DNA of 64,000 nt from Streptomyces olivochromogenes (GTDB lineage: Bacteria > Actinomycetota > Actinomycetes > Streptomycetales > Streptomycetaceae). A model generated the notes under the pieces. It saw only the letters and a list, made by a program, of their open reading frames with translations. It was not told where the DNA came from and searched no databases. The position numbers and the translations under genes were made by a program. Location: the NCBI RefSeq assembly GCF_021538895.1, contig NZ_JADDRL010000001.1, positions 164,300 through 228,299 of the forward strand, read 5' to 3'. Position 1 is the first letter of the stretch, and the number at the start of each line of letters is the position of its first letter. Shown one piece after another: positions 16,882-25,593 of the stretch.

Positions 16882-17889
16882 ATGGACGCCTCCGACGAAC
16901 TTCTCCGAGTGGCTGACCCGGCGGCTCTTCTGACGCTGGCCGGAACGATCGCCGGCATCAACGCGGCGATGGCCAAGGCCCTGGGCAAGCCGACACAGCA
17001 CTGCCTGGGAGATGACTTCGCGGAGCTGTGGCCAGCAGGCCAGCGGTTGTCGGTCGAGAGACTCGTGACCCACGCCGCCAGGACGACGGCGGTCGCGATG
17101 CGAGTGCTGGAGTTCTCCGGGCGAGGCGGAGCGTCCGTCGCCCGTTTGTTTGAGGCGCGGCAGGTCAAGGATCCCGCCGGTGACGAGCAGCTGGTCTTCT
17201 TGCACGCTCTGGATACGCGTAACGTCCTGGCGAGTCTGCTGATCCCGTTCCGGCTGGCCACCAAGTCCGCCGACCTCGGTCTGTGGATGTACGACCGAGC
17301 CGGGACGGGCTGGACATCGGCGGCGACTCGTACGACGCCTTCGTGATGCCCGACGGCACCGTCACGATGGAGATCGGCGACACCCAGGGGCACGACGTGG
17401 ACGCCGCCGCGGCCATGGGGCAGGTGCGCGCCTCCATACGCGCGATCGCCGCCGCCGAAACGGATCCCGCGACCGTGCTGACCCGCATCAACCAACTGCT
17501 CGTCTCGATGGGCGCGGCACGCTTCGCCAGACGGGCAGGTCACCGGCGCCAGCGCCGGCCATGTGCCGGTGCTGTGCGCGCACGATGACGGCAGCTACGA
17601 CATCCACGAGCTGCCGGGCGGTCCGGTCCTCGGAGTCCTGCCCGACACCGAGTACGGCGAGGAGACCTTCACCCTGGACAAGGACAGCGCCCTGGTCATC
17701 GTCACCGACGGTGTGGTCGAGGGACCGGGCCTGACGCTGGACGCCGGATTGGAGCTGGCCGGGACACAGGCCGGCGCGGCCCTCCATGACGGACTGAACG
17801 CCGAGGAGATCGCCGACCGCATCCTCGACTCCGCGGTCGCGGTGGACCACCTCGACGACGTGGCCGTACTGGTCGTCCGACGCACCTGA
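16882..17889 (+). pseudogene. PAS/SpoIIE phosphatase gene with internal deletions
   Basis: Three pieces remain. 16882 to about 17300 encodes a PAS-like domain and the start of a second sensor (PFRLATKSADLGLWMYDRA). About 17300-17530, in another frame, encodes GLDIGGDSYDAFVMPDGTVT, GDTQGHDVDAAAAMGQVRAS and NQLLVSMGAARFA, the first PP2C motifs. 17533-17889, back in the first frame, encodes DGQVTGASAGHVPVLCAHDD through LVIVTDGVVEGPG to HLDDVAVLVVRRT. The missing linker and about 12 missing codons at the second junction indicate small deletions. The product is not functional as one protein. Confidence 0.8.
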
Positions 17890-17914
17890 CGACACCGAGG
17901 GCTGACGCCCGCAG

Positions 17915-17930
17915 GTAAGTCAAGCCTTAC
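17915..17930. promoter_or_regulatory. short inverted repeat upstream of helR-like gene
   Basis: GTAAG (17915-17919) and CTTAC (17926-17930) flank a 6-bp spacer about 55 bp before the ATPase start. It is a possible operator. I did not find the longer rifamycin-associated palindrome known upstream of some helR genes. Confidence 0.35.
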
Positions 17931-17985
17931 TTTCTCGGAAATTCGACTGCATAGTAGGGGCGCGAATTACGGGAAAGGTGGACTG

Positions 17986-20073
17986 TTGCCCCAGGTCAAT
18001 CACGGTGCCGCGCGGCAAGTGGAGGCAGAGCAGGCACATGTGTCGGCGATGTACGCCCTGCTGGACGAACAACTTGCCGACGCGCGTGCGCAGTTGGCGG
18101 ACGTGCTGAAGACTCCGGTCGACAGCCCCGCGGAGGCGCACGGGCGCGAGGTGGAGGCGGGGCGTCTGGCAGGAATGCTGCACCGGTTGGAGGGAGCCGA
18201 GGAGGGGCTGGTCTTCGGCCGGGTCGACAGCCGGGACGGTACGACGCTGCACGTCGGCCGGCTCGGCCTCCGCTCGGACGACGGGGACCTGCCGCTGCTG
18301 GTGGACTGGCGCGCGGAAGCGGCGCGCCCCTTCTACGCGGCGACGCCCCCGCACCCGATGGGCCTGCGTCGGCGCCGTCACCTGCGCGTCGAGGGTCGTA
18401 CGGTACGCGCGGTCAACGACGAGCTGCTGGACGGCTCCGCACCCGCCTCCGACGACGTGGTGGGCGACGGACCGCTGGTGGAGGCGCTGGAGGCCGGGCG
18501 CACTGGACGCATGGGTGCGGTGGTGGCCACGCTGCAGGCGGAGCAGGACGCGATCGTACGGTCCGGGCATCGCGGGGTGACGGTGGTGCGGGGCGGTCCC
18601 GGAACAGGCAAGACCGTGGTGGCGCTGCACCGGGCCGCGTACATGCTGTACGCGTTTCCACGGGCCGCCGAGAACGGCGTCCTCATCCTTGGGCCGAACG
18701 CGCGGTTCCTTGAGTATGTCTCCGCCGTGCTTCCCTCGCTCGGGGAGAACGACGCGGTCCTTTCGACCTGCCAGGAGCTGGCCGGCGTACGGTCGGCCGA
18801 GCGGGAGCCGTTCGATTCGGCGCGGCTCAAGGGCGACCTCATGATGGCGGACGCGCTGGCGGGGCTGGTGCGCTCGCTGCAGGCGCCGCGCGGAGACTTC
18901 ACGGTACGTGTGGGCCAGGAGCGGACTCGGCTGTCGGACGAAGTCGTCGCACGGGCACGGGACGCGGCCGTGGCCGACGGCCTGCCGCACAACCGGGCAC
19001 GCGAGTTGTTCAAGGGGCACCTGGTCGACGCGGTCGTGGCTCAGCTGCGACGCGCCATGGCCGAGGACTTGGCGCGCATCGACGCCGAGGTGTCGCAGAG
19101 CACCGGGATGAACCTCGACCAGGCCGTCGAGGCAGACCTGCGCGCCCTCGGGCTGGACGGCGCGCCGACCGAGGATCCGGACGAGGAGTTCGACGCGGAC
19201 GCGCTACGGGCGACGCTGCTGGACGACGCCCAGGTCGACCGCTCGGTCCAGGACCTGTGGCCCCGCCTGACTTCCGAGGCCCTCGTACAAAGGCTCTTGA
19301 CGGACCCTCACCTCCTGGCGACGCACCTGCCGAACCTCGCCCCCGGGGAACGTTCCCGGTCGCTGCGCGCTCCGGGCGGCGGGTGGTCGGAAGCGGACGC
19401 CGCGCTGCTGGACGAGGCGGCCGCCCTGATCGACGGACCACCGGACCGCGTCTTCGGCCATGTCGTCGTCGACGAGGCCCAGGATCTGACCGCCATGCAA
19501 TGGCGCATGGTCCTGCGGCGCTGCCCGGCGCGGTCGATGACCTTGGTGGGTGACTTCGCCCAGGCAGGCCCGGCTCCCACCGCACGCGACTGGCCCGAGG
19601 CGCTGGGCCCGCACCTGGGCACGCGGTTCACCGTGCACACGCTGACCGTCAACTACCGCACCACAGAAGAGATCCTGACCAGCACGCGGAACCTGCTCGC
19701 ACGGATCGCCCCCGATCAGACACCGAGCCGGTCGATCCGACACGGCGAGGCCCCTCGCCACGTCACGGCGTGCGCCGACACACTGACCGCGATCCTGGCC
19801 CGCGAACTCCGGGCCCTGGCCGCCGCGCACCCGGGCGAACTGCTCGCGGTGATCTGCCCGGACGCCAGAACCGACGAACTGGCCGCCTCCCCCATCACCG
19901 AACACGCACGGCTCGTCCCGGCATCCGAGTGCCGAGGCCTGGAGTTCGACTCCGTCATCGTCGCCCTGCCGGACGAGATCGCCACGGCCAGGCCCGGCGG
20001 CGAAAGAGACCTCTACGTCGCCCTCACGCGTGCCACCAAGAGGCTGCGCACGATCGGCGTCCGGACGTCGTGA
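17986..20073 (+). CDS. helR: HelD/HelR-type RNA polymerase recycling ATPase
   Basis: The 695-residue superfamily I protein begins with a coiled-coil-prone N-terminus (ARQVEAEQAHVSAMYALLDEQLADARAQLADVL). The actinobacterial HelD signature PLLVDWRAEAARPFYAATPPHPMGLRRRRH follows at about 104-135 (two adjoining blocks). Next come Walker A GGPGTGKT (about 203-210), VVVDEAQDLTAMQW (about 493-506), VGDFAQAGPAPTARDWPE and the C-terminal motif DLYVALTRATKRL. Such proteins bind core RNA polymerase, release nucleic acids and can confer rifamycin tolerance. TTG 17986 follows GGAAAGGTGG. The gene symbol is by family resemblance only. Confidence 0.88.
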   Translation: MPQVNHGAARQVEAEQAHVSAMYALLDEQLADARAQLADVLKTPVDSPAEAHGREVEAGRLAGMLHRLEGAEEGLVFGRVDSRDGTTLHVGRLGLRSDDGDLPLLVDWRAEAARPFYAATPPHPMGLRRRRHLRVEGRTVRAVNDELLDGSAPASDDVVGDGPLVEALEAGRTGRMGAVVATLQAEQDAIVRSGHRGVTVVRGGPGTGKTVVALHRAAYMLYAFPRAAENGVLILGPNARFLEYVSAVLPSLGENDAVLSTCQELAGVRSAEREPFDSARLKGDLMMADALAGLVRSLQAPRGDFTVRVGQERTRLSDEVVARARDAAVADGLPHNRARELFKGHLVDAVVAQLRRAMAEDLARIDAEVSQSTGMNLDQAVEADLRALGLDGAPTEDPDEEFDADALRATLLDDAQVDRSVQDLWPRLTSEALVQRLLTDPHLLATHLPNLAPGERSRSLRAPGGGWSEADAALLDEAAALIDGPPDRVFGHVVVDEAQDLTAMQWRMVLRRCPARSMTLVGDFAQAGPAPTARDWPEALGPHLGTRFTVHTLTVNYRTTEEILTSTRNLLARIAPDQTPSRSIRHGEAPRHVTACADTLTAILARELRALAAAHPGELLAVICPDARTDELAASPITEHARLVPASECRGLEFDSVIVALPDEIATARPGGERDLYVALTRATKRLRTIGVRTS

Positions 20074-20088
20074 GTGGAGGTATCAGTG

Positions 20089-20856
20089 GTGACCATGCTG
20101 AATCGAGTAGCCGTCCTGTCCGACATTCACGGGGTCCTGCCCGCGCTGGAAGCAGTGCTCGCCGAGCCGGACGTCAGCGCCGCTGACCGCATCGTGCTCA
20201 CCGGCGACATCACCGCCGGCCCGCAACCGGCTCAGGTCCTCGACCTGTTGACCAGCCTCGGTGACCGGGTCGCCTGGATCAGCGGCAACGCCGATCGTGA
20301 ACTCCTGGAGTACCGCCGCGGACAACGCGACTCGATCCCGGACCCCATCGCGCCCTGGGCCGCGGAACAGCTGCGCGAGGACCACCTCGAACTCCTCGGC
20401 GGACTGCCCCGGTCGCTCTCCCTGCCCGTCCGCGGTCTGGGAAAGGTGCTCTTCTGCCACGCAACTCCCCGGGACGACGAAGAGGTCGTCCTGGTCGACT
20501 CGTCCCTCGACCGCTGGGCGGAAGTCTTCAGCGGGCTCGACGCCGATGTCCGCACCGTGGTCTGCGGCCACACCCACATGCCGTTCGTGCGCCTCGCCCA
20601 CGGCCGCCTGGTGATCAACCCCGGCAGCGTCGGCATGCCCTACGGCCGAAGCGGAGCCCACTGGGCCATGCTCGGCCCGGGCACCGAACTGCGCCACACC
20701 GACTTCGACATCGAGGTCGCCGTCGCCCAGGTCACCCGGGACTCGTCCTACCCGGACATCGCGGAATGGACCGACTACTTCCTGCACGCGCGTGCCACGG
20801 ACACGGACGCCCTCGCGGCCTTCGGCCCACGGGACGGACGTAGGCACACGGAGTGA
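20089..20856 (+). CDS. metallophosphoesterase family protein
   Basis: The 255-residue calcineurin-like phosphoesterase has the metal motifs SDIHGVLPALEAVL (D-x-H), GDITAGPQP (GD), GNADRELLE (GN-D), FCHATPRDDEE (H) and GHTHMPFVR (GHTH), with NPGSVGMPYG near residue 178. It is cytoplasmic and resembles the YfcE/predicted phosphodiesterase group. The substrate is unknown. It begins 16 bp after the HelR-like gene behind GGAGG; GTG 20086, GTG 20089 or ATG 20095 could all start it, and I chose the best spacing. It is probably co-transcribed with the ATPase gene. Confidence 0.9.
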   Translation: MTMLNRVAVLSDIHGVLPALEAVLAEPDVSAADRIVLTGDITAGPQPAQVLDLLTSLGDRVAWISGNADRELLEYRRGQRDSIPDPIAPWAAEQLREDHLELLGGLPRSLSLPVRGLGKVLFCHATPRDDEEVVLVDSSLDRWAEVFSGLDADVRTVVCGHTHMPFVRLAHGRLVINPGSVGMPYGRSGAHWAMLGPGTELRHTDFDIEVAVAQVTRDSSYPDIAEWTDYFLHARATDTDALAAFGPRDGRRHTE

Positions 20857-21061
20857 AGCCCCCGACCCACAGCCGGGCGGCGTTCTCCCGGCAGCCCAGG
20901 GCGTTCCGGCTGTCGCAGACCATGACCGGCTCGGCCTGTGCGCAGTCGAGATACGGCTCCCCGATCACCAGTTCCCGGTGCTGCCCGCCCAGGGTGCAGT
21001 TCACCCGTTCGGCAAGTCGTCGGCGGTGGTGGCGGGGGCCGTACGGGACGCTTCTCCTCAT
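20732..21061 (-). CDS. possible small cysteine-rich hypothetical protein
   Basis: A minus-strand frame of 109 residues contains VNCTLGGQHRELVIGEPYL, followed by DCAQAEPVMVCDSRNALGC and ENAARLWVGGFTPCAYVRP. It is not low-complexity and has evenly spaced cysteines, so it looks protein-like through about residue 75. The final 36 residues are Arg/Pro-rich and overlap the phosphoesterase gene antisense, so the 3' end may be shifted. GGAG lies 11 bases before the ATG. Otherwise the 333-bp gap 20857-21189 would be empty. I do not recognise a family. Confidence 0.35.
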   Translation of the reverse strand: MRRSVPYGPRHHRRRLAERVNCTLGGQHRELVIGEPYLDCAQAEPVMVCDSRNALGCRENAARLWVGGFTPCAYVRPVGRRPRGRPCPWHARAGSSRSIPRCPGRTSPG

Positions 21062-21189
21062 GTCGAGGACGCTCCGGGTGGGGCTGCCCCGTTGTCCGTG
21101 GCGCTGTGTCGTCTGGCGCCCGGGGCGGGCTTCCCGTCCACTGAGTGAGGCATGATGCCTCGGTTTCCGCGCTGGAGAGGTGTTTGGAG

Positions 21190-22230
21190 ATGACGGTGGC
21201 CTCCTCTGAGCGGTCGGCACGGACCGCCCGGCAGGTGCTGGCAGAGGCAGGTGCGGTGACGCTGCCCGCACTGCGGCGGGCGGTCGACGGGCTGCCGGGG
21301 AGGATCCGGCATCTGGTGGGTGTGCATTTCGGCTGGTGGGACCTGACGGGTGCACCGTCCGCCGGAAGCGACGGCAAGGCGCTGCGCCCGGCGCTGGCGC
21401 TGTTGGCGAGTGCCGCGGCGGGGGGCGGCCCGGAGACGGGGGTACCGGCGGCGGTGGCGGTGGAACTGGTCCACAACGCCTCGCTGCTGCACGACGACAT
21501 CATCGATCAGGACCGGCTGCGCCGGGGCCGGCCCGCCCTGTGGGCCCAGCTGGGGGTACCCGCCGCCATCCTGGCCGGGGACGCGCTGTTCTTCCTGGCC
21601 ACCCGGGTCCTCGCCGAGACCCCACCGCCGTTGGGCGAGGCAGCGGCCGGCCAGTTGACCGCCGCGGTGCAGCAGCTCATCGACGGTGAGTACGCCGACA
21701 TCCTCCTGGAGTCCCGTGCGGCGGTGTCCGTGGCGGAGTGCGAGGCGATGGCCGCGGGCAAGACCGGCTCCCTCATCGCCGCGGCGTGCGGTCTGGGGGC
21801 GCTGGCGGCGGGCGCGGACGAGGAGCGGGTGGGGCATCTGCGGGCGTTCGGCACCCATGTCGGCGTGGCCTTCCAACTGGTCGACGACTGCCTGGGGATC
21901 TGGGGAGATCCGGTCCGCACGGGCAAGCCGGCGGGGTCGGACCTGGCCGCGCGCAAGAAGTCCCTGCCGATCGCGGCCGCGCTGGGCAGCGGCGGGACTG
22001 CGGGCGATGAACTGCGCAGGCTCTACGCCCGCCCCGAACCGCTCTCACCGGCCGAGGTGGCAAGGGCGGCCGACCTGGTGGCGGCGACAGGGTCCCTCAC
22101 CTGGGCCGTCGAACAGGCCGACCAGCACATCCAGCGGGCCATGGACCGGCTGAACGCCGCCGGCCCGGACCCGACCGCCGCGGCGGAGCTGATCGCTCTG
22201 ACGCAGTTCGTCACCGGACGGGATCACTGA
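21190..22230 (+). CDS. polyprenyl synthetase family protein (isoprenyl diphosphate synthase)
   Basis: The 346-residue trans-prenyltransferase has the first Asp-rich motif in VHNASLLHDDIIDQDRLRRG (DDIID) and the second in FQLVDDCLGIWGDP, with KALRP near residue 58. It should condense IPP with an allylic diphosphate to give a C15-C25 product; chain length is not deducible by eye. The compact DDxxD motif and sequence style also resemble the cargo prenyltransferases of family 2 encapsulins, but no encapsulin or terpene cyclase gene is nearby. ATG 21190 follows AGAGG at 9 bases. Confidence 0.88.
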   Translation: MTVASSERSARTARQVLAEAGAVTLPALRRAVDGLPGRIRHLVGVHFGWWDLTGAPSAGSDGKALRPALALLASAAAGGGPETGVPAAVAVELVHNASLLHDDIIDQDRLRRGRPALWAQLGVPAAILAGDALFFLATRVLAETPPPLGEAAAGQLTAAVQQLIDGEYADILLESRAAVSVAECEAMAAGKTGSLIAAACGLGALAAGADEERVGHLRAFGTHVGVAFQLVDDCLGIWGDPVRTGKPAGSDLAARKKSLPIAAALGSGGTAGDELRRLYARPEPLSPAEVARAADLVAATGSLTWAVEQADQHIQRAMDRLNAAGPDPTAAAELIALTQFVTGRDH

Positions 22231-22270
22231 CGCGCGCCGACCCCTCAGGTCATCTGTCCTGCCTGCTCCG

Positions 22271-23047
22271 TCACTGAGATGGATCGCCATCCCGGGCGCC
22301 GCCATCCGCGCGCAATCGCAACCGCCCCTGCGCCGCCAGGCGATCCAGCCGCCGCTGCTCCTTCACCGCCCACCGTTCCACCCGCCCTGGGTCCAACGGG
22401 CCACCGTGGCCCACATGCAGGCGCGCGGGTCCCAGTGCGAGCATCCGCCGCAGGCTGGCCAGATTGCCGAGCGGGTCGTCGTGGAACGGCGGGTCCGAGG
22501 GGCGGCCGCGCAACAAGCCCAGCAGCGGCGTCGCGACCAGGTCGCCGGCGACGAGATCGCCCGCGTCCGTGAGGACGGATATCGACCCGGCAGTGTGGCC
22601 CGGAGTGGGGACGATGCGGGCTTCGATGCCGTACTCCTCCAGCCGCATCTCGCCGCGGACGAGGATCCGCGGTGTGAACGGCTCGGCTTCGGCATGGAAA
22701 GGCGGTAGCGGGGACAACAGTCTGCCCAGCATGCCGGTCGGCAGGTAGGGCTCGCGTACCCGGCCACTGGTGTACGGCCCGAGATCGCCGACATGTGCGG
22801 CGATCGGCGCGCCGGTCAGCCGGCTCAGTTCGGCGGCTCCGCCGAAGTGGTCGATGTGGCCGTGGGTGACGACGATCGTGGAGATGTCGCTCGGGTCCAC
22901 GCCGTGCTCGGCGACGCGGTCGTGGATCTTGCGGCCGCTGCCGGGGACGCCGGCGTCGATGACGACCGGCCGACGGCCGAGGAGCAGGTAGGCGTTGACG
23001 TTCCGCTTCCCCAGGACCGGGAGGGGGATGACCTTCGTGCGGGGCAC
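22271..23047 (-). CDS. MBL fold metallo-hydrolase
   Basis: The 258-residue protein has THGHIDHFGGAAELS (H-x-H-x-D-H, about 61-75), PTPGHTAGSISV (about 150-161), GDLVA (D ligand) and VGHGGPLDP (H ligand), the full metallo-beta-lactamase-fold set for a dinuclear zinc site. It has no signal peptide and probably hydrolyses a thioester or lactone-type substrate. It is divergent from the AraC gene at 23175; the 127-bp shared region may be regulated by that protein. The C-terminal 40 residues are Arg/Leu-rich. Confidence 0.88.
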   Translation of the reverse strand: MPRTKVIPLPVLGKRNVNAYLLLGRRPVVIDAGVPGSGRKIHDRVAEHGVDPSDISTIVVTHGHIDHFGGAAELSRLTGAPIAAHVGDLGPYTSGRVREPYLPTGMLGRLLSPLPPFHAEAEPFTPRILVRGEMRLEEYGIEARIVPTPGHTAGSISVLTDAGDLVAGDLVATPLLGLLRGRPSDPPFHDDPLGNLASLRRMLALGPARLHVGHGGPLDPGRVERWAVKEQRRLDRLAAQGRLRLRADGGARDGDPSQ

Positions 23048-23174
23048 GGAGTTCTCCGTTCAGGGTGAAACTTGTTCGGACGTCTCGACGCTATGGGCGC
23101 TGAATGAGCCGATCCATGCTTGTTGCGCGCACATTCATTGCCGTACGTCTCACGGCGTCGAGTACGCTGCCGTC

Positions 23175-24119
23175 ATGGACGCGCTCGCGGATGTCCTTGC
23201 CGCCGCCAAGGTCGGCGGGACCGTGCTGGCCCGGGTCGACGCGGCGTCGCCCTGGGGCATCGAGTTTCCGCGCATGCCGATCGCCGTCTTCCACGCCGTC
23301 GTCGACGGCTCCTGCTGGCTACGGCGACCAGGGGCCGAGCCGCTGCGGCTCGTCACCGGCGATCTCGTACTCCTGCCCGTGGGGGCCGGCCATGTGATGT
23401 CCGGTGCCCCGACCGGTCCGGCGACTCCGTACGACGAACTCGTGGCACCGCTCCCCGACAACGGGAACGGAAACGGAAACCGGGAATCCGAGATCCACGT
23501 CGCCGGACCGGGTCCCCGCACGCGCATCATCTGCGGCGGCTACCGCTTCGACGGCCGCGTTTCGCGCCCACTGCTCGCGCTTCCACCCGTGCTCGTGTTG
23601 CACGCCGCAGGCGAATCGCGCGAGCGGCGCGAGCTCGCCGACACCCTTCGGATGCTCACGGCCGAACTCGCCGAGCCCCGCCCCGGATCCCGGACGGTCA
23701 TCGACCGGCTCACCGACGTTCTGTTCGTCCATATCCTGCGTCGATGGACCGCGGAGCACGGCGAGCACGGCACCTCATGGGTGCCGGCCCTGCGCGATCC
23801 GGAGATCGCCGCCGCGATCTCACTCCTACACGAGGACCCGGCCCGGCCGTGGACCGTGGAGGAGTTGGCTCGCGGGGTCGGTGTCTCCCGCGCCACGCTG
23901 TCCCGGCGCTTCGCCGACCGTGTCGGCGAGTCACCGCTGGCCTACCTCACCCGCTGGCGCCTCGAACTGGCCGGCCGACGGCTCCGCGACACCGCCGACC
24001 CGCTGACGGTCGTCGCTGAGAGCGTCGGCTACACCTCGGTATCGGCGTTCTCCCGTGCCTTCGCACGTCAATGGGGCACGCCGCCGAGCCACCACCGGGC
24101 CGACCATCGTCCGGCGTGA
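23175..24119 (+). CDS. AraC-family regulator with N-terminal cupin
   Basis: The 314-residue protein has an N-terminal cupin domain (about 20-130; VVDGSCWLRRP, LVTGDLVLLPVGAGHVM) and a C-terminal double helix-turn-helix (about 210-305): WTVEELARGVGVSRATLSRRF and PLTVVAESVGYTSVSAFSRAF. No ribosome binding site precedes ATG 23175, so it may be leaderless. It is divergent from the MBL hydrolase gene and probably controls it, as often seen for such pairs. A short Gly-Asn repeat (NGNGNGN) lies between the domains. Confidence 0.9.
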   Translation: MDALADVLAAAKVGGTVLARVDAASPWGIEFPRMPIAVFHAVVDGSCWLRRPGAEPLRLVTGDLVLLPVGAGHVMSGAPTGPATPYDELVAPLPDNGNGNGNRESEIHVAGPGPRTRIICGGYRFDGRVSRPLLALPPVLVLHAAGESRERRELADTLRMLTAELAEPRPGSRTVIDRLTDVLFVHILRRWTAEHGEHGTSWVPALRDPEIAAAISLLHEDPARPWTVEELARGVGVSRATLSRRFADRVGESPLAYLTRWRLELAGRRLRDTADPLTVVAESVGYTSVSAFSRAFARQWGTPPSHHRADHRPA

Positions 24120-24200
24120 TCCGTTCGCATCCCTGGGTGGAGGCCGGGGCGGATCGCTGCCAGGACCGCTGCCGACAGACGTGCGCCCGCAGTCGGAGTC

Positions 24201-24854
24201 TCAGCCGGAGATGGCCTGGAGGGGCAGCTCGATGAGGGCGTAGGCGAGGAGTGCGCAGGGTGCGGCGGCGCCGAGCGTCAGGGCGCGCTCTTTATGTGTA
24301 CGGGCCATGAGCAGCGGGATCAGCACGAAGAGCGCGAGGCATGTCCACGCCTGTGGGGCGTAGTGGAGGTTCCAGGCGTAGGCCAGGCCCTCCATGCCGA
24401 AGAGTCCGGCGAACGCGGCCAGGCCGGCGACGCGGCGGCGGGCATCCTGTCCGCGCCGCCACCAGTGGCCCGCGACGCCGAACAGCGGGCCCGCCACGCA
24501 GGCCATGCCGAGCCAGACGAGCGGGAAGGCGAGGTCCCCGATGCCGTCGCGGCCGAATTCGGCGTATCCGTAGTAGCCGACGACCAGGCCGACCTCCGCG
24601 CCGAGGCCCGCGATCGCGGACTGCGACAACCGGCCCTGCCACTGCAGCAGGGCTCCGGCGGCGAACGCGGCAGCGGACCAGACGGCGCCGGAGTTGGCTA
24701 TCTGGTTCCAGGCCCCGGGGAGCCATCCCTGGGCCAGGTTGGTGAGCACGCCGAACAGCAGACCGCCGCCCGCCGCTGCCCCTATGCGGCCGCCCCACGC
24801 CCGCAGCCTGATCCCCGGCGCGGCCGGCCGGCTCGGAGTAGTGGTCGTCGTCAT
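24201..24854 (-). CDS. DUF6518-like integral membrane protein
   Basis: The 217-residue protein has six to seven hydrophobic helices starting GGLLFGVLTNLAQGWLPGAW (about 31-50). Also visible are VGYYGYAEFGRDGIG, VAGPLFGVAGHWWRRG and LAYAWNLHYAPQAW, which match actinobacterial proteins grouped as DUF6518. Function is unknown. ATG 24854 has GGAGG five bases upstream; a longer frame to 24917 is less likely. It is a single gene next to convergent AraC. Confidence 0.78.
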   Translation of the reverse strand: MTTTTTPSRPAAPGIRLRAWGGRIGAAAGGGLLFGVLTNLAQGWLPGAWNQIANSGAVWSAAAFAAGALLQWQGRLSQSAIAGLGAEVGLVVGYYGYAEFGRDGIGDLAFPLVWLGMACVAGPLFGVAGHWWRRGQDARRRVAGLAAFAGLFGMEGLAYAWNLHYAPQAWTCLALFVLIPLLMARTHKERALTLGAAAPCALLAYALIELPLQAISG

Positions 24855-24986
24855 CGTGGCCTCCACAGTCACGGTCCCAAGACGCGACGCACTATACACA
24901 GCCTCTATACACGGCATGTATACACCGCGGGGATTCGTGCCGTTCGCGCACCGCCGCGCGCATTGGCCCCGTGCGGAGGACCGGCC

Positions 24987-25472
24987 TCAGTTCACCGCGC
25001 GCTTGATGAGTTCGCCGATCCGGGCCTCGTCGGCGGGGGTCAACTCCCGTACGGCGAAGGCGGTTGGCCACATGGCGCCGTCATCGAGGTTCGCCTGGTC
25101 GCTGAAACCGAGCGTGGCGTAACGCGCCTTGAACTTCTGCGCGCTCTGGAAGAAGCAGACGACCTTGCCGTTCCTGGCGTACGCGGGCATCCCGTACCAG
25201 AGCTTCGGCGTGAGCTCCGGCGCACTGGCCTTCACGATGTCGTGGATCCGCTCCGCGAGGACACGGTCCGCCTCCGGCATCTCGGCGATCTTCGCGAGCA
25301 CCTCGCCCTCGGTGTCCGCCTTGGCCGCGCGCGAGCCGCGACGCGCGGTCGTCTTCAGCTCCTGGGCGCGCGCCTTCATCGCGTCGCGTTCCTCGTCCGT
25401 GAAGCCGTCGTACTTCGTGTCGGTCTTCTCCGTCGTGCTGGTGCTCTGGGCGGACGTCTGGGTGGCCTTCAT
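24987..25472 (-). CDS. DUF1801 / YdhG-like domain protein
   Basis: The 161-residue protein has a charged N-terminus with [20 protein letters not shown], then the DUF1801 core [33 protein letters not shown] and [20 protein letters not shown] (about 70-135). The KLWYGMPAY signature is typical of the YdhG/IscX-neighbour fold family. The biochemical role is unclear, though some members are called iron chaperones. ATG 25472 follows AGAGGA. It is alone between DUF6518 and the ECF41 sigma gene, all on the minus strand. Confidence 0.85.
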   Translation of the reverse strand: MKATQTSAQSTSTTEKTDTKYDGFTDEERDAMKARAQELKTTARRGSRAAKADTEGEVLAKIAEMPEADRVLAERIHDIVKASAPELTPKLWYGMPAYARNGKVVCFFQSAQKFKARYATLGFSDQANLDDGAMWPTAFAVRELTPADEARIGELIKRAVN

Positions 25473-25593
25473 GGCAGGTTCCTCTCCGGCGGACTCGCGG
25501 CACTTGATCGCGGCCATTCCATGCTAGGGAACCGCCGTGACGGCCGCTTCTCCGAAACTGATCGGATGTCACACGGCCGGGACCACCCCGGGT

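Noticed and set aside
17915..17930. DmdR/DtxR iron box upstream of the HelR-like gene
   Set aside because: The half-sites do not match the TTAGGTTAGGC-type consensus beyond chance.
17920..19020. Minus-strand frame of over 360 codons opposite the HelR-like gene
   Set aside because: Arg/His/Pro/Gln-rich composition and no family features; the plus strand carries clear ATPase motifs.
21190..22230. Terpene or encapsulin gene cluster around the polyprenyl synthase
   Set aside because: No cyclase, encapsulin shell or carotenoid gene lies within several kilobases.
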